DNA of 64,000 nt from Superficieibacter electus (GTDB taxonomy: Bacteria; Pseudomonadota; Gammaproteobacteria; Enterobacterales; Enterobacteriaceae): positions 1-64,000 of the forward strand of contig NZ_PQGD01000018.1 in the NCBI RefSeq assembly GCF_002915575.1, written 5' to 3'. This document shows, in pieces, positions 8,357-19,767 of the stretch. The notes under the pieces were generated by a model. It worked only from the letters and a program-made list of their open reading frames with translations, did no database searches and was not told the DNA's origin. The position numbers and the translations under genes are program-made. Numbering within the stretch: position 1 is the first letter of the stretch; every line of letters begins with the position of its first letter.

Positions 8357-9439
8357 ATGAACGACGAATTTAAGAATAAAAGCGGCAAGGTAAAGGTAAT
8401 GTACGTCCGTAGCGACGACGACTCGGATAAGCGTACTTACAACCCGCGAACCGGGAAAGGCGGTGGCCGTCCGGGATCGTCCCGTGCCGAAGGTGGTCGT
8501 CGTCCTTCCCGCGAGGATCGTGGTTCGCAGGATCGCAGTCGTGACCGTGACCGTGACCGTGACCGTGACCGTGACCGTGATCGTGACCGCGATTCCTCGT
8601 CACCGTGGCGTACCGATTCCCGCGCGCCTGCCGATGATGCGCCGCTGAAGCCCGATCATGGTGGCATCAGCGGTAAAAGCTTTATCGATCCGGAAGTGCT
8701 GCGCCGCCAGCGTGCGGAGGAAACCCGTGTATATGGTGAGAATGCCTGTCAGGCCCTGTTCCAGAGCCGCCCGGATTCCATCGTCCGCGCATGGTTTATC
8801 CAGAGCGTCACACCGCGTTTTAAAGAAGCGCTACGCTGGATGGCAGCGAACCGCAAAGCGTATCACGTGGTGGATGACGAAGAACTGGCGAAAGCGTCCG
8901 GTACCGATCATCACGGCGGCGTGTGTTTTTTGATTAAAAAACGTAACGGTACTTCCGTGAAGCAGTGGGTGGCGCAGGCGGGTGAGACCGATTGTGTGCT
9001 GGCGATGGAAGATATCGCTAACCCTCACAACCTGGGTGCCATTGTCCGTAGCTGTGCTCACTTCGGGATCAAAGGCGTGGTGGTTCATGATGCCGCCGTG
9101 CTTGAATCTGGCGCGGCAATCCGTACGGCGGAAGGTGGTGCAGAGCACGTCCAGCCTATTACCGGTGACAGCGTTATTGATGCGCTTGAAGCGTTTCGTC
9201 AGGCGGGCTACACCATTGTGGCCACCTGCGGCAACACTGGCACGCCGCTGTTTGAGGCTGAGCTGCCGCCTAAGATGGTGCTGGTGGTCGGTCAGGAGCG
9301 CGATGGCGTCTCTGATGCCGCGCATGAAGTCGCAGATATGAACATCGCGATTGACGGCACCGGTAATGTCGAAAGCCTGAACGTTTCAGTGGCGGCAGGG
9401 GTAATGCTCGCTGAGTGGTGGCGACAGAATAAGATCTGA
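8357..9439 (+). CDS. yfiF: SpoU-family RNA methyltransferase YfiF with expanded Arg-Asp tract
   Basis: A predicted S-adenosylmethionine-dependent 2'-O-ribose methyltransferase of the SPOUT/TrmH superfamily; its substrate is not established. It has an N-terminal basic, disordered region, a substrate-binding domain from about residue 110 ([20 protein letters not shown]) and a C-terminal SpoU domain with [12 protein letters not shown] and a [13 protein letters not shown] knot motif. The ATG at 8357 follows GGAGGAAAGC. At about 360 residues it is longer than E. coli YfiF (345) as I recall it. Part of the difference is a run of nine Arg-Asp pairs at residues ~62-79, encoded by a hexanucleotide repeat. 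Confidence 0.92.
   Translation: MNDEFKNKSGKVKVMYVRSDDDSDKRTYNPRTGKGGGRPGSSRAEGGRRPSREDRGSQDRSRDRDRDRDRDRDRDRDRDSSSPWRTDSRAPADDAPLKPDHGGISGKSFIDPEVLRRQRAEETRVYGENACQALFQSRPDSIVRAWFIQSVTPRFKEALRWMAANRKAYHVVDDEELAKASGTDHHGGVCFLIKKRNGTSVKQWVAQAGETDCVLAMEDIANPHNLGAIVRSCAHFGIKGVVVHDAAVLESGAAIRTAEGGAEHVQPITGDSVIDALEAFRQAGYTIVATCGNTGTPLFEAELPPKMVLVVGQERDGVSDAAHEVADMNIAIDGTGNVESLNVSVAAGVMLAEWWRQNKI
8540..8593 (+). repeat. In-frame hexanucleotide repeat (CGTGAC)n in yfiF
   Basis: Nine consecutive 6-base units. Positions 8540-8575 hold six identical CGTGAC copies, followed by CGTGAT, CGTGAC and CGCGAT. Each encodes Arg-Asp. Because the unit is 6 bases, slippage would change protein length without breaking the frame. 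Confidence 0.95.
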
Positions 9440-9450
9440 TCCCGCTGCTG

Positions 9451-9490
9451 AAAAAAGTCCGGCGCTATGCATATAGCCCGGACTTTTTTT
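9451..9490. terminator. Bidirectional terminator between yfiF and ung
   Basis: AAAAAAGTCCGG pairs with CCGGACTTTTTT around a 14-base loop. T runs flank both sides, so it can end both the rightward yfiF transcript and the leftward ung transcript. Confidence 0.93.
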
Positions 9491-10179
9491 TATTCTGATT
9501 CAGCAGGCAGCACCGGCATCCAGTCGATGGGTTTTTCACCATGTTGTTCCAGCCACTGATTCGCCAGCACAAAGTGATTACAGCCAAAAAAGCCCCGGTG
9601 TGCGGAGAGCGGGGAAGGATGTGGCGCTCTCAGGATGTGATGGCGTTTGCCATCAATTAGCGCACTTTTCTTCTGCGCATGCGAACCCCACAGCAAAAAT
9701 ACCACGCCTTCACGATGCTCATTAATAATGCTAATGACTTTATCCGTAAAGGTTTCCCAGCCAAGACTGGCATGAGAGTGTGCCTGGCCTGCCCGCACGG
9801 TCAGTACCGTGTTAAGTAATAAAACACCCTGGCGCGCCCAGCTTTCCAGATAACCATGGGCAGGGCGTGTAAACCCGGGAAGGGTTCCCTCAAGCTCCTT
9901 GTACATATTCAATAACGACGGTGGGATAGCAACCCCCGGACGTACTGAAAACGACAGCCCATGTGCCTGGCCCGGGCCGTGATAAGGATCTTGTCCTAAA
10001 ATGACTACTTTAACCTCACCGAGTTCCGTAAAGCGGAAGGCGTTAAAGACATCTTTTTGCGGTGGATAGATAGTATTGCCAGCCTGACGTTCAGCGGCAA
10101 CGGTCTGGAGCGTGTTAACAAAATAGGGCTGCTCTTTCACTTCCGCCAGTACGTCATGCCAGGTTAAGGACGTGGTCAT
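9490..10179 (-). CDS. ung: Uracil-DNA glycosylase
   Basis: Removes uracil from DNA in the first step of base-excision repair. Family 1 motifs are present: GQDPYH (catalytic Asp) at residues ~62-67, [12 protein letters not shown], and the C-terminal [13 protein letters not shown] loop. The ATG at 10179 has AGGAGAG upstream and gives 229 residues as in E. coli. It converges on yfiF across a shared terminator and diverges from grcA. Confidence 0.98.
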   Translation of the reverse strand: MTTSLTWHDVLAEVKEQPYFVNTLQTVAAERQAGNTIYPPQKDVFNAFRFTELGEVKVVILGQDPYHGPGQAHGLSFSVRPGVAIPPSLLNMYKELEGTLPGFTRPAHGYLESWARQGVLLLNTVLTVRAGQAHSHASLGWETFTDKVISIINEHREGVVFLLWGSHAQKKSALIDGKRHHILRAPHPSPLSAHRGFFGCNHFVLANQWLEQHGEKPIDWMPVLPAESE

Positions 10180-10319
10180 GTTGCTCTCCTGCAAAGGGTG
10201 ATGCAGATAGCTTAACTGCTTCTTTGCACATCACAAAATACGACATTGCCAGATCAATCTCCGGGTATAAAAAAAGTTTAAAATTTACGAAATTATTTAG
10301 ACGTTACTCGTGATTAAAA

Positions 10320-10333
10320 TTGATATAAAACAA
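10320..10333 (+). promoter_or_regulatory. Upstream FNR-like site of grcA
   Basis: TTGAT-ATAA-AACAA differs from the FNR consensus TTGAT-N4-ATCAA at one position. It is centred 52 bases upstream of the perfect box at 10372-10385. E. coli yfiD has a comparable pair, with the upstream FNR dimer limiting expression. Confidence 0.65.
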
Positions 10334-10371
10334 TAATTTCCAGTTTGACCATTTTTGAAGTGTGGTTTTTG

Positions 10372-10385
10372 TTGATTTAAATCAA
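10372..10385 (+). promoter_or_regulatory. FNR box of the grcA promoter
   Basis: TTGAT-TTAA-ATCAA is a perfect FNR dyad. A -10-like TTATATAT lies about 20-25 bases downstream, so the box is centred near -41, the class II activating position. This predicts anaerobic induction of grcA. Confidence 0.88.
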
Positions 10386-10492
10386 AGAACACCGGAACAT
10401 TGACTGTTATATATACACTCAAGCAACAATGGTTTTACCAATTGGCCAACGCTGGCCGACAAGAAATGAAATGTAGCCCAAGGAGGCATCAC

Positions 10493-10876
10493 ATGATTAC
10501 AGGTATCCAGATCACAAAAGCCGCGAATGACGACCTGCTAAACTCTTTCTGGTTGCTGGATAACGAAAAAGGTGAAGCACGCTGCGTATGTGCAAAAGCG
10601 GGATTTGCCGAAGATGACATCGTTCCGGTAACAAAACTGGGTGAAATTGAATATCGTGAAGTTCCGCTGGACGTACAGCCGGAAGTTCGCGTTGAAGGTG
10701 GTCAACACCTGAACGTCAACGTACTGCGTCGTGAAACGCTGATGGACGCGGTTGAGCACCCGGAAAAATACCCGCAGCTGACTATTCGTGTTTCTGGCTA
10801 TGCGGTGCGCTTTAACTCGCTGACCCCGGAACAGCAGCGCGACGTTATTGCACGTACCTTTACCGAAAGCCTGTAA
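10493..10876 (+). CDS. grcA: Autonomous glycyl radical cofactor GrcA (YfiD)
   Basis: A 127-residue protein homologous to the C-terminal end of pyruvate formate-lyase. It carries the radical glycine in RVSGYAVRF (Gly ~102) and can restore activity to oxygen-cleaved PflB. I chose the ATG at 10493 because it follows AAGGAGG and gives the E. coli length; upstream in-frame sequence is untranslated leader. Two FNR-type sites upstream fit microaerobic and anaerobic control. It converges on srmB across a shared terminator. Confidence 0.97.
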   Translation: MITGIQITKAANDDLLNSFWLLDNEKGEARCVCAKAGFAEDDIVPVTKLGEIEYREVPLDVQPEVRVEGGQHLNVNVLRRETLMDAVEHPEKYPQLTIRVSGYAVRFNSLTPEQQRDVIARTFTESL

Positions 10877-10891
10877 TATTTGGCGGCAGGT

Positions 10892-10925
10892 AAAAAAACG
10901 CCGGGCTTATGCCCGGCGTTTTTAT
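10892..10925. terminator. Bidirectional terminator between grcA and srmB
   Basis: AACGCCGGGC pairs with GCCCGGCGTT across a TTAT loop and is flanked by A and T runs. It ends grcA on the plus strand and srmB on the minus strand; the srmB stop codon lies inside it. Confidence 0.93.
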
Positions 10926-12265
10926 TTCTCTGTCTGCTCAGATTGCTGAGCGTTTGTATCCGCCCCGCTCGGCTTACGTCGCTTACCAATGTTTTTGGTG
11001 TCGCGATGGCGTTTCTTCACGCGCGGTTTTTCTTTCTCTTTTTCTTTCTTCTCGGCACGTTTCGCCAGCACTTTTTTCGACGGCTTGCCGGTCGATTTTT
11101 CGCTCGGGGCGCGGGTCGTCGGACGCAGCTCATCAATCACGCGTGCTTTCAGTGGCTCTTCGATATAGCGACTCGCTTTGCCAAGCAATAAATGGTCGTG
11201 CGCTTCTACCAGCGAAATCGCCGTCCCTTTACGTCCCGCACGACCAGTACGGCCGATACGGTGCAGATAGGCATCGCCGCTGCGTGGCATATCAAAGTTA
11301 AATACATGACTCACGTCAGGAATATCAATGCCGCGGGCAGCGACGTCGGTGGCAACCAGCACATTTACCCGGCCATCAGTCAGACGTTTAATCGCTTCGT
11401 TACGTTTGATCTGCACCATCTCGCCTTCAAGATAGCAGTTATTGATACCTGCCGAGCGCAGCCAGTTTGCCAGCTCATGCACCCGCTCGCGTTTACGCAC
11501 AAAGACGATTGAGCGTGAGACTTCCGGCTGTTGCAACAGATGAACCAGCAGGGCCGTTTTATGTTCAACATCATCCGCGCGGTAGTACCACTGATGAATT
11601 TTCTTACGCTCACGGGTGGACGGTGTGGCAGACACTTCCACCGGATCGTCTAGCAAGCGTTCGGCAAAATCCTTAATTGCCGCATCGCCTTCCAGCGTGG
11701 CCGAGAACAGCAGCGTTTGCTTGCGCCAGCGGGTTTCACCGGCAATATGCTCAATATCCTGGGCAAAGCCCATATCCAGCATGCGATCGGCTTCATCAAG
11801 GATCAGCGTTTCAACCGCACGACAATCAAAATTCTCTTCTTTTATATATTGCATCAGGCGACCAGTGGTCGCGACCACGATGTCCTGATTCTCACTGAAC
11901 ACTTCCGCGTGGTTCATATAGGCCACGCCACCGGTGATGGTAGCGATATCCAGATGGGTATTTTTGGCCAGCTCGCGCGCGTGGTCGGCGACCTGCATCG
12001 CCAGTTCACGCGTCGGCGTGAGGATTAGGATACGCGGCGGCCCGGATTTCTTACGCGGAAAGTCGAGAAGATGCTGCAACGCGGGCAGCAGATATGCCGC
12101 CGTTTTACCGGTGCCTGTCGGCGCAGAACCGAGGACGTCACGGCCCTCCAGCGCAGGCGGAATTGCGGCAGCCTGTATGGCGGTCGGGCGTGTGAAGCCT
12201 TTCTCCTGGAGTGCATCCAGCAGGCTATCGTCAAGTTCAAGTTCGGAAAAAGTCGTTACAGTCAT
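10922..12265 (-). CDS. srmB: ATP-dependent RNA helicase SrmB (DEAD box)
   Basis: A cytoplasmic RNA helicase that acts early in 50S ribosomal subunit assembly. The 447 residues carry the full motif set: Q motif (GFTRPTAIQ), APTGTGKTAAYL (Walker A), PTRELAMQV, DEADRML (residues ~155-161), SATLEG, ARGIDIPDV and HRIGRTGRAG. A lysine/arginine-rich tail (~380-447) is typical of SrmB and likely binds rRNA. It is transcribed alone, diverging from trmN. Confidence 0.97.
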   Translation of the reverse strand: MTVTTFSELELDDSLLDALQEKGFTRPTAIQAAAIPPALEGRDVLGSAPTGTGKTAAYLLPALQHLLDFPRKKSGPPRILILTPTRELAMQVADHARELAKNTHLDIATITGGVAYMNHAEVFSENQDIVVATTGRLMQYIKEENFDCRAVETLILDEADRMLDMGFAQDIEHIAGETRWRKQTLLFSATLEGDAAIKDFAERLLDDPVEVSATPSTRERKKIHQWYYRADDVEHKTALLVHLLQQPEVSRSIVFVRKRERVHELANWLRSAGINNCYLEGEMVQIKRNEAIKRLTDGRVNVLVATDVAARGIDIPDVSHVFNFDMPRSGDAYLHRIGRTGRAGRKGTAISLVEAHDHLLLGKASRYIEEPLKARVIDELRPTTRAPSEKSTGKPSKKVLAKRAEKKEKEKEKPRVKKRHRDTKNIGKRRKPSGADTNAQQSEQTEK

Positions 12266-12396
12266 GTTCTACCTCAGTGTGGGGCGCTGATTATAGACGT
12301 TAAGGCCACAATGTTCATCTGTTTGTGTGGCTATCTGTTCTCCGGTATTGTTCATAACCTTAAGCTATTAAGATGATATCAGGAAGAGTGCTTACG

Positions 12397-13134
12397 ATGT
12401 CTCAGTCTAAATCCGCGCTGCGTCGGAATGGATTCACCTTTAAACAGTTTTTTGTGGCGCACGATCGATGCGCGATGAAAGTGGGGACCGACGGTATTTT
12501 ACTCGGTGCGTGGGCACCGGTAGCCCAGGTGCAGCGTATTCTGGATATCGGCACAGGAAGTGGCTTGCTGGCCTTAATGCTGGCTCAGCGGACGGCAGAT
12601 GATGTGGTTATTGATGCTGTTGAACTTGATGAGCAGGCGGCGGCGCAGGCGCAGGAGAACATCAGCCATACCCCCTGGGCTGAACGTATCACCGTGTATA
12701 CGGCGGACATTCAGCAATGGGTGAGTGCCCAGCACAAGCGCTATCAACTGATTATCAGCAATCCACCGTACTTTGAAAAAGGCGTGGAATGTCGTAGCGA
12801 ACAGCGTGAGCAGGCCCGCTATACCACGACATTGGATCACACCGCGCTACTGGCATGCGCGGCAGAATGTATTACCGAAGACGGCTTTTTCTGCGTCGTG
12901 CTGCCGGTCGAGGTTGGCATAACCTTTATGCAGCAGGCAGAGACCGGTGGCTGGCATCTGCGGTTACGCACTGATATTGCAGAAACGGAAACCCGGCTAC
13001 CCCATCGCGTATTGCTGGCCTTTTCACCGCAGGCGGGGGAGTATTATTGCGATCGGCTGGCGATCCGTGGGCCAGAGCAGCAGTATTCAGAGAGCTATAC
13101 CGCCCTGACCCGGATGTTTTATCTCTTTATGTAA
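12397..13134 (+). CDS. trmN: tRNA1(Val) adenine(37)-N6-methyltransferase (YfiC)
   Basis: Methylates N6 of A37 in tRNA1-Val using S-adenosylmethionine. The SAM motif [14 protein letters not shown] and the adenine-N6 methylase catalytic motif NPPYF are clear. The ATG at 12397 follows AGGAAGAG and gives 245 residues as in E. coli; an upstream ATG at 12373 gives an unsupported 8-residue extension. Its last 16 bases overlap the end of convergent nadB. No terminator was seen between them. Confidence 0.95.
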   Translation: MSQSKSALRRNGFTFKQFFVAHDRCAMKVGTDGILLGAWAPVAQVQRILDIGTGSGLLALMLAQRTADDVVIDAVELDEQAAAQAQENISHTPWAERITVYTADIQQWVSAQHKRYQLIISNPPYFEKGVECRSEQREQARYTTTLDHTALLACAAECITEDGFFCVVLPVEVGITFMQQAETGGWHLRLRTDIAETETRLPHRVLLAFSPQAGEYYCDRLAIRGPEQQYSESYTALTRMFYLFM

Positions 13135-14735
13135 AGCGGTGGCGTCAGGACAGAAGGGCCAGCGTCCGACAACGGCTGCGGATAATCGAGAGTATAATGC
13201 AGGCCGCGGCTCTCTTTGCGCTGCATCGCGCAGCGGACAATGAGTTCGGCGACCTGCACCAGGTTACGTAACTCCAGTAAATTATTGGAGACGCGGAAAT
13301 GCGCATAGTACTCATCAATTTCCTGTTGCAGCATGGTGATCCGCCGTAGCGCGCGCTCCAGCCTGCGAGTGGTGCGCACAATCCCAACGTAATCCCACAT
13401 TAATAACCGCAGCTCATGCCAGTTATGCTGGATAACCACCCGTTCATCGGCATTATCAACACGGCTTTCATCCCAGGCGGGTAGGGGCACACAATCGGTT
13501 ACCGGAGGCCGTTTTTTAATATCTTCCGCGGCTGACCAGCCATAGACCAGGCACTCCAGCAGAGAATTTGATGCCATGCGATTAGCACCGTGCAGACCGG
13601 TGTAGCTGACCTCGCCGATAGCATAAAGCCCATCAACGTCGCTGCGGCCTGCCTCGTCAACCATCACGCCACCACAGGTATAATGAGCAGCAGGCACAAC
13701 TGGTACGGGGTCTTTTGTCAGATCGATGCCCAGCCCCAGCAATTTTTCGTAAATCATCGGGAAGTGTTGACGAATAAACGCTTGCGGCTTATGGCTGATA
13801 TCAAGATACAGGCAATCGACCCCAAGGCGTTTCATCTCATGATCGATGGCTCGCGCGACGATATCCCGCGGGGCCAGCTCAGCACGCTCGTCAAAGTCAG
13901 GCATAAAGCGCGAACCGTCCGGGCGCTTTAATAATGCGCCTTCGCCGCGCAGCGCTTCTGTCAGCAGAAAATTTCGCGCCTGCGGATGAAACAGCGCGGT
14001 AGGATGAAACTGATTAAATTCGAGGTTGGCGACCCGACAGCCTGCGCGCCACGCCATCGCAATACCGTCGCCGGAGGCGATATCCGGATTAGTGGTATAT
14101 TGATAAACCTTCGAAGCTCCGCCTGTCGCCAGCACTACGCAAGCCGCCCGGCAGGTTTCCACTTTTTCCAGATCGCGGTTCCAGATCCATGCGCCCATCA
14201 CCCGATGGGGGCCTGGCAGGCCAATTTTATGCGATACAATCAGATCAACCGCATTCCTGCGTTCAAGAACCCGAATATTGGGATGAGCCAGTGCCTTACC
14301 GACCAGCGTAGTCTCAACCGCTTTACCGGTCGCATCGGCAGCATGTAATATCCGGCGATGGCTGTGGCCGCCCTCGCGTGTCAAATGGAAGCTTGCTTCA
14401 CCATTCGGCTGAAGCTGAGTATCAAATAACACACCCTGATCGATAAGCCACTGTACGCAATGTCTTGCATTACTGGCGACAAATGACACAGCGTGGGGCT
14501 CGCAGAGCCCGGCACCTGCGATTAGCGTATCTTCGACATGCGAGTCGACACTGTCCGTCTCGTCAAAAACGGCGGCGATGCCGCCCTGAGCATATAGCGT
14601 CGATCCTTCGCTCATCGGCCCTTTACTTAATACAATCACTGAGCGGTGTTCAGCGAGCCGCAATGCCAGTGATAAACCGGCAGCCCCGCTACCAATAATG
14701 AGCACATCACAAGAGTATTCAGGCGTAATATTCAT
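13119..14735 (-). CDS. nadB: L-aspartate oxidase
   Basis: A flavoenzyme that oxidises L-aspartate to iminoaspartate, the first step of de novo NAD synthesis with NadA. The 538 residues are within two of E. coli. The N-terminal FAD-binding motif [15 protein letters not shown] (residues ~13-27), the [14 protein letters not shown] segment and the HPTALFHP active-site region are visible. It diverges from rpoE. A NadR box lies immediately before the start codon, so NAD-dependent repression is expected. Confidence 0.97.
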   Translation of the reverse strand: MNITPEYSCDVLIIGSGAAGLSLALRLAEHRSVIVLSKGPMSEGSTLYAQGGIAAVFDETDSVDSHVEDTLIAGAGLCEPHAVSFVASNARHCVQWLIDQGVLFDTQLQPNGEASFHLTREGGHSHRRILHAADATGKAVETTLVGKALAHPNIRVLERRNAVDLIVSHKIGLPGPHRVMGAWIWNRDLEKVETCRAACVVLATGGASKVYQYTTNPDIASGDGIAMAWRAGCRVANLEFNQFHPTALFHPQARNFLLTEALRGEGALLKRPDGSRFMPDFDERAELAPRDIVARAIDHEMKRLGVDCLYLDISHKPQAFIRQHFPMIYEKLLGLGIDLTKDPVPVVPAAHYTCGGVMVDEAGRSDVDGLYAIGEVSYTGLHGANRMASNSLLECLVYGWSAAEDIKKRPPVTDCVPLPAWDESRVDNADERVVIQHNWHELRLLMWDYVGIVRTTRRLERALRRITMLQQEIDEYYAHFRVSNNLLELRNLVQVAELIVRCAMQRKESRGLHYTLDYPQPLSDAGPSVLTPPLYIKR

Positions 14736-14739
14736 TTTT

Positions 14740-14757
14740 TGTTTAATTTACTAAACA
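14740..14757. promoter_or_regulatory. NadR operator of nadB
   Basis: TGTTTA-ATTTAC-TAAACA is a perfect 18-base dyad matching the NadR consensus TGTTTA-N6-TAAACA. It begins 5 bases before the nadB start codon, in the promoter/leader on the minus strand. The rest of the 14736-15153 gap holds the rpoE promoters and leader. Confidence 0.9.
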
Positions 14758-15043
14758 TTGTTGTTTGACAATAACACTGGTAGCGCAATAGCGGCACTAT
14801 TTTTTTACTTTTTGTTGCAGTGGCTAAACATAATCGCGGATGCAGAATTAACGTAAAATCGCGAAAATATTTTGCGAAGCAGATCGTTAGTTACGGATTT
14901 TATGGTGAAATCATCCCTGTGTTACGCTACTCTGCTGGCGTGCTACAGCATTTGCTCACGGAAAGGGCGTAGTACGCGTCTAACAGACTTATAATGAGTG
15001 ATAACGAACGGTCGGTAGACATTCACTAAAACAATGGTGTGAC

Positions 15044-15071
15044 GGAACTTTACAGAAAACTGACACTCTAA
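15044..15071 (+). promoter_or_regulatory. Sigma-E dependent rpoE promoter
   Basis: GGAACTT (15044-15050) and TCTAA (15067-15071), separated by 16 bases, match the sigma-E promoter consensus. Transcription would start near 15078, giving autoregulation of rpoE. Confidence 0.9.
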
Positions 15072-15079
15072 CCTTCTGC

Positions 15080-15157
15080 TTGCTCATAGTGCAGTGTATA
15101 GAGTGGCGTTTCGATTACGCGTGGATATTGGGTTTGAGGAGACATTACCTCGGATGA
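15080..15157 (+). CDS. Candidate rseD-like leader ORF before rpoE
   Basis: In the frame whose TGA overlaps the rpoE ATG as ATGA, translation is open back to 15005 with no ATG. Plausible starts are TTG at 15080 or GTG at 15089, which would give 25 or 22 residues (LIVQCIEWRFDYAWILG...). A short ORF called rseD is reported upstream of E. coli rpoE and couples sigma-E translation to CsrA control. I cannot fix the start here. Confidence 0.45.
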   Translation: MLIVQCIEWRFDYAWILGLRRHYLG

Positions 15158-15729
15158 GCGAGCAGTTAACGGACCAAATGCTGGTTGAACGGGTCCAGAA
15201 GGGAGATCAAAAAGCTTTCAACCTGCTGGTGGTGCGCTATCAGCATAAGGTCGCGAGCCTTGTCTCCCGCTATGTGCCTTCAGGCGATGTGCCTGATGTG
15301 GTGCAGGAATCGTTTATCAAAGCCTATCGCGCACTGGATTCATTCCGGGGAGATAGCGCTTTCTATACGTGGCTGTACCGCATTGCGGTCAATACGGCCA
15401 AAAATTACCTGGTTGCTCAGGGGCGTCGTCCACCGTCCAGCGATGTGGATGCCAATGAAGCGGAAAACTTCGAAAGTGGCGGCGCATTGAAAGAAATTTC
15501 GAACCCTGAGAACTTAATGTTGTCAGAAGAACTGAGACAGATCGTTTTTCGAACCATAGAGATGCTTCCGGAAGATTTACGCATGGCTATTACCCTGCGG
15601 GAACTGGATGGCCTGAGCTATGAAGAGATAGCCGTCATCATGGATTGTCCAGTAGGTACAGTGCGTTCACGCATCTTCCGTGCTCGGGAAGCTATTGATA
15701 ATAAAGTTCAACCGCTTATCAGGCGATGA
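15154..15729 (+). CDS. rpoE: RNA polymerase sigma factor sigma-E
   Basis: The extracytoplasmic-stress sigma factor that directs transcription of outer-membrane assembly and periplasmic quality-control genes. The 191 residues from ATG 15154 match E. coli almost exactly. Region 2 (DVVQESFIKAYRALDSFRGDSAFYTWLYRIAVN) and region 4 (LDGLSYEEIAVIMDCPVGTVRSRIFRARE) are intact. It leads the rpoE-rseA-rseB-rseC operon and is held by RseA. A sigma-E promoter and a possible coupled leader ORF precede it. Confidence 0.98.
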   Translation: MSEQLTDQMLVERVQKGDQKAFNLLVVRYQHKVASLVSRYVPSGDVPDVVQESFIKAYRALDSFRGDSAFYTWLYRIAVNTAKNYLVAQGRRPPSSDVDANEAENFESGGALKEISNPENLMLSEELRQIVFRTIEMLPEDLRMAITLRELDGLSYEEIAVIMDCPVGTVRSRIFRAREAIDNKVQPLIRR

Positions 15730-15759
15730 CGATAGCGGGATACTGAAAGGGTATTAGGC

Positions 15760-16404
15760 ATGCAGAAAGAAAAACTTTCCGCTTTAATGGATGGCGAAAT
15801 GCTGGATGGGGAGCTGCTTAACGCGCTGTCTCGCTCTCCAGAAATGCAAAAAACCTGGGAGAGTTATCATCTTATTCGTGATTCGCTGCGAGGCGAAACG
15901 AGTGATATTCTCCATTTCGATATCTCTTCCCGCGTGATGGCCGCTATTGAAAATGAACCTGCGACCCTCATCCCGGAAGCGCAGCCTGCGCCGCATCAGT
16001 GGCAGAAAATGCCGTTCTGGCATAAAGTTCGCCCCTGGGCCAGCCAGCTAACTCAAATGGGCGTCGCCGCCTGCGTGTCGCTTGCAGTTATCGTCGGCGT
16101 CCAGCACTATAATGACCAGGGTGAAGCCACCCAGCAGCCTGAAACGCCGGTTTTTAATACGTTGCCGATGATGGGTAAAGCAAGCCCGGTAAGCCTGGGC
16201 GTGCCGGCAGAGTCTTCTGTTGCCGCCAACAGCGGTCAGCAGCAGCAGGTTCAGGAACAGCGTCGTCGCATTAACGCGATGTTGCAGGACTATGAACTCC
16301 AGCGCCGTCTGCATTCTGAACAGCTTCAGTTTGAACAAGCGCAAACGCAGCAGGCTGCGGTACAGGTGCCGGGTAATCAGACTTTAGGAACACAATCGCA
16401 GTAA
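15760..16404 (+). CDS. rseA: Anti-sigma-E factor RseA
   Basis: A single-pass inner-membrane protein of 214 residues. The cytoplasmic N-terminus (1-~95) binds sigma-E and opens MQKEKLSALMDGEML. A hydrophobic segment lies at ~99-117, containing an Ala-Cys pair at 104-105 where RseP cleavage would occur by analogy to E. coli. The periplasmic tail is rich in glutamine. DegS then RseP degrade it under envelope stress. It ends by overlapping the rseB start (TAATG), indicating translational coupling. Confidence 0.97.
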   Translation: MQKEKLSALMDGEMLDGELLNALSRSPEMQKTWESYHLIRDSLRGETSDILHFDISSRVMAAIENEPATLIPEAQPAPHQWQKMPFWHKVRPWASQLTQMGVAACVSLAVIVGVQHYNDQGEATQQPETPVFNTLPMMGKASPVSLGVPAESSVAANSGQQQQVQEQRRRINAMLQDYELQRRLHSEQLQFEQAQTQQAAVQVPGNQTLGTQSQ

Positions 16405-17357
16405 TGAAGCAACTTTGGTGTGCCATGTCACTCGTGACAGGTAGCCTGTTTTTCTCTGTCAACGCCTCGGCTGATGTTTCGTCCGGGGCGTTGTTGCAGC
16501 AGATGAACCTGGCCAGCCAGTCACTCAATTACGAGCTGTCTTTTATCAGCATTAATAAGCAAGGCGTCGAATCGCTGCGTTATCGCCACGCGCGGCTGGA
16601 CAATCAGACGCTGGCGCAGCTACTGCAGATGGACGGTCCACGCCGGGAAGTGGTACAACGCGGTAATGAAATCAGCTATTTTGAGCCGGGCCTTGACCCC
16701 TTTACGCTTAATGGCGATTACATTGTGGATTCGTTGCCATCGCTGGTTTACACCAACTTTAAACGTCTTTCCCCGTGGTACGATTTCATCTCTGTCGGCA
16801 GAACGCGTATTGCGGACCGACTATGTGAAGTGATCCGGGTGGTGGCTCGAGACGGTACTCGATACAGCTATATCGTCTGGCTGGATTCAGAAACCAAGCT
16901 GCCAATGCGCGTTGATCTGCTCGATCGTGACGGTGAAACGCTGGAGCAGTTTCGGGTCATTGCTTTCACTATGAACGATACTGTTGCCGGCAATATGCAG
17001 AGCCTGGCGAAGGCCAATCTTCCTCCTCTGCTCTCAGTTCCGGCAGGCGATAAAGCCGCTTTTAACTGGAATCCATCCTGGTTGCCACAAGGTTTTAGCG
17101 AAGTATCCAGCAGCCGCCGCTCGCTGCCAACGGTAGATGTGCCCATTGAATCACGTCTTTATTCTGACGGGCTATTCAGTTTCTCTGTTAATGTGAGCCG
17201 CGCAACGCCTGCCAGCAGCGATCAAATGTTGCGCACCGGGCGACGTACCGTCAGCACCACGCTGCGCGATAACACCGAAATCACCATTGTTGGCGAGCTG
17301 CCTCCGCAAACCGCGAAGCGTATCGCTGACAGTGTCAAATTTAAGGCCGTCCAATGA
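16404..17357 (+). CDS. rseB: Periplasmic sigma-E regulator RseB
   Basis: A 317-residue periplasmic protein with a Sec signal peptide cleaved after about residue 24 (NASA-DVSSG). The MucB/RseB N-terminal lipoprotein-carrier-like domain is followed by a smaller C-terminal domain from about 215. It binds the RseA periplasmic tail and blocks DegS; misfolded lipopolysaccharide displaces it. It overlaps rseA by one base and rseC by four. Confidence 0.97.
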   Translation: MKQLWCAMSLVTGSLFFSVNASADVSSGALLQQMNLASQSLNYELSFISINKQGVESLRYRHARLDNQTLAQLLQMDGPRREVVQRGNEISYFEPGLDPFTLNGDYIVDSLPSLVYTNFKRLSPWYDFISVGRTRIADRLCEVIRVVARDGTRYSYIVWLDSETKLPMRVDLLDRDGETLEQFRVIAFTMNDTVAGNMQSLAKANLPPLLSVPAGDKAAFNWNPSWLPQGFSEVSSSRRSLPTVDVPIESRLYSDGLFSFSVNVSRATPASSDQMLRTGRRTVSTTLRDNTEITIVGELPPQTAKRIADSVKFKAVQ

Positions 17358-17812
17358 TTAAAGAGTGGGCGACCGTTGTCTCATGGCAAAACGGTCTCGC
17401 GCAGGTCCACTGCGACGTTAAATCCTCGTGTAATAGCTGCGCATCCCGTGCCGGTTGCGGTAGCCGGGTACTGAACAAACTTGGGCCGCAGACCAGTCAT
17501 ACGATCGTCGTCCCCAGCGCACAACCGCTGATTGCGGGTCAAAAGGTGGAGCTGGGGATCGCTGAGGCCAGCTTACTAACGTCAGCATTATTGGTCTACA
17601 TGTCGCCGCTGGTGGGATTGTTTATTGTTGCCTCTGTTTTTCAGGTGCTGTTTTCCAGCGACGTGGCCGCGTTATGTGGCGCTATTCTCGGTGGGGTCGG
17701 CGGTTTCCTGATTGCCCGGGGCTTCTCGGCAAATCTGGCGACGCGCGAAGCCTGGCAACCAGTAATCTTAAGCGTCGGGCTTCCTCCAGACGAACTACGT
17801 ATCGCCGAGTAA
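17354..17812 (+). CDS. rseC: RseC, inner-membrane SoxR-reducing system component
   Basis: A 152-residue membrane protein with an N-terminal cysteine cluster (CDVKSSCNSCASRAGCG, residues ~14-30), then two transmembrane helices (~75-95 and ~100-120). It acts with the Rsx complex in reducing SoxR and mildly affects sigma-E. It is slightly shorter than the E. coli protein (159). The start overlaps rseB by ATGA, so it is the last gene of the rpoE operon. Confidence 0.95.
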   Translation: MIKEWATVVSWQNGLAQVHCDVKSSCNSCASRAGCGSRVLNKLGPQTSHTIVVPSAQPLIAGQKVELGIAEASLLTSALLVYMSPLVGLFIVASVFQVLFSSDVAALCGAILGGVGGFLIARGFSANLATREAWQPVILSVGLPPDELRIAE

Positions 17813-17951
17813 GACCTTCCTTCTTTCCTCTTACAGGATGAGCATTTCCTCGCGTTCATGTTGTAGTGTAGAATGCGGCGTTTCAGACTAAAAAACGTCA
17901 GGCTTAGTATCGCGGCCTCCTGGTATCCGTAAGGCAAAATAATCTCCATAT

Positions 17952-19751
<1,800 letters not shown>

Positions 19752-19767
19752 TTCTTAAGGAGTTGGC

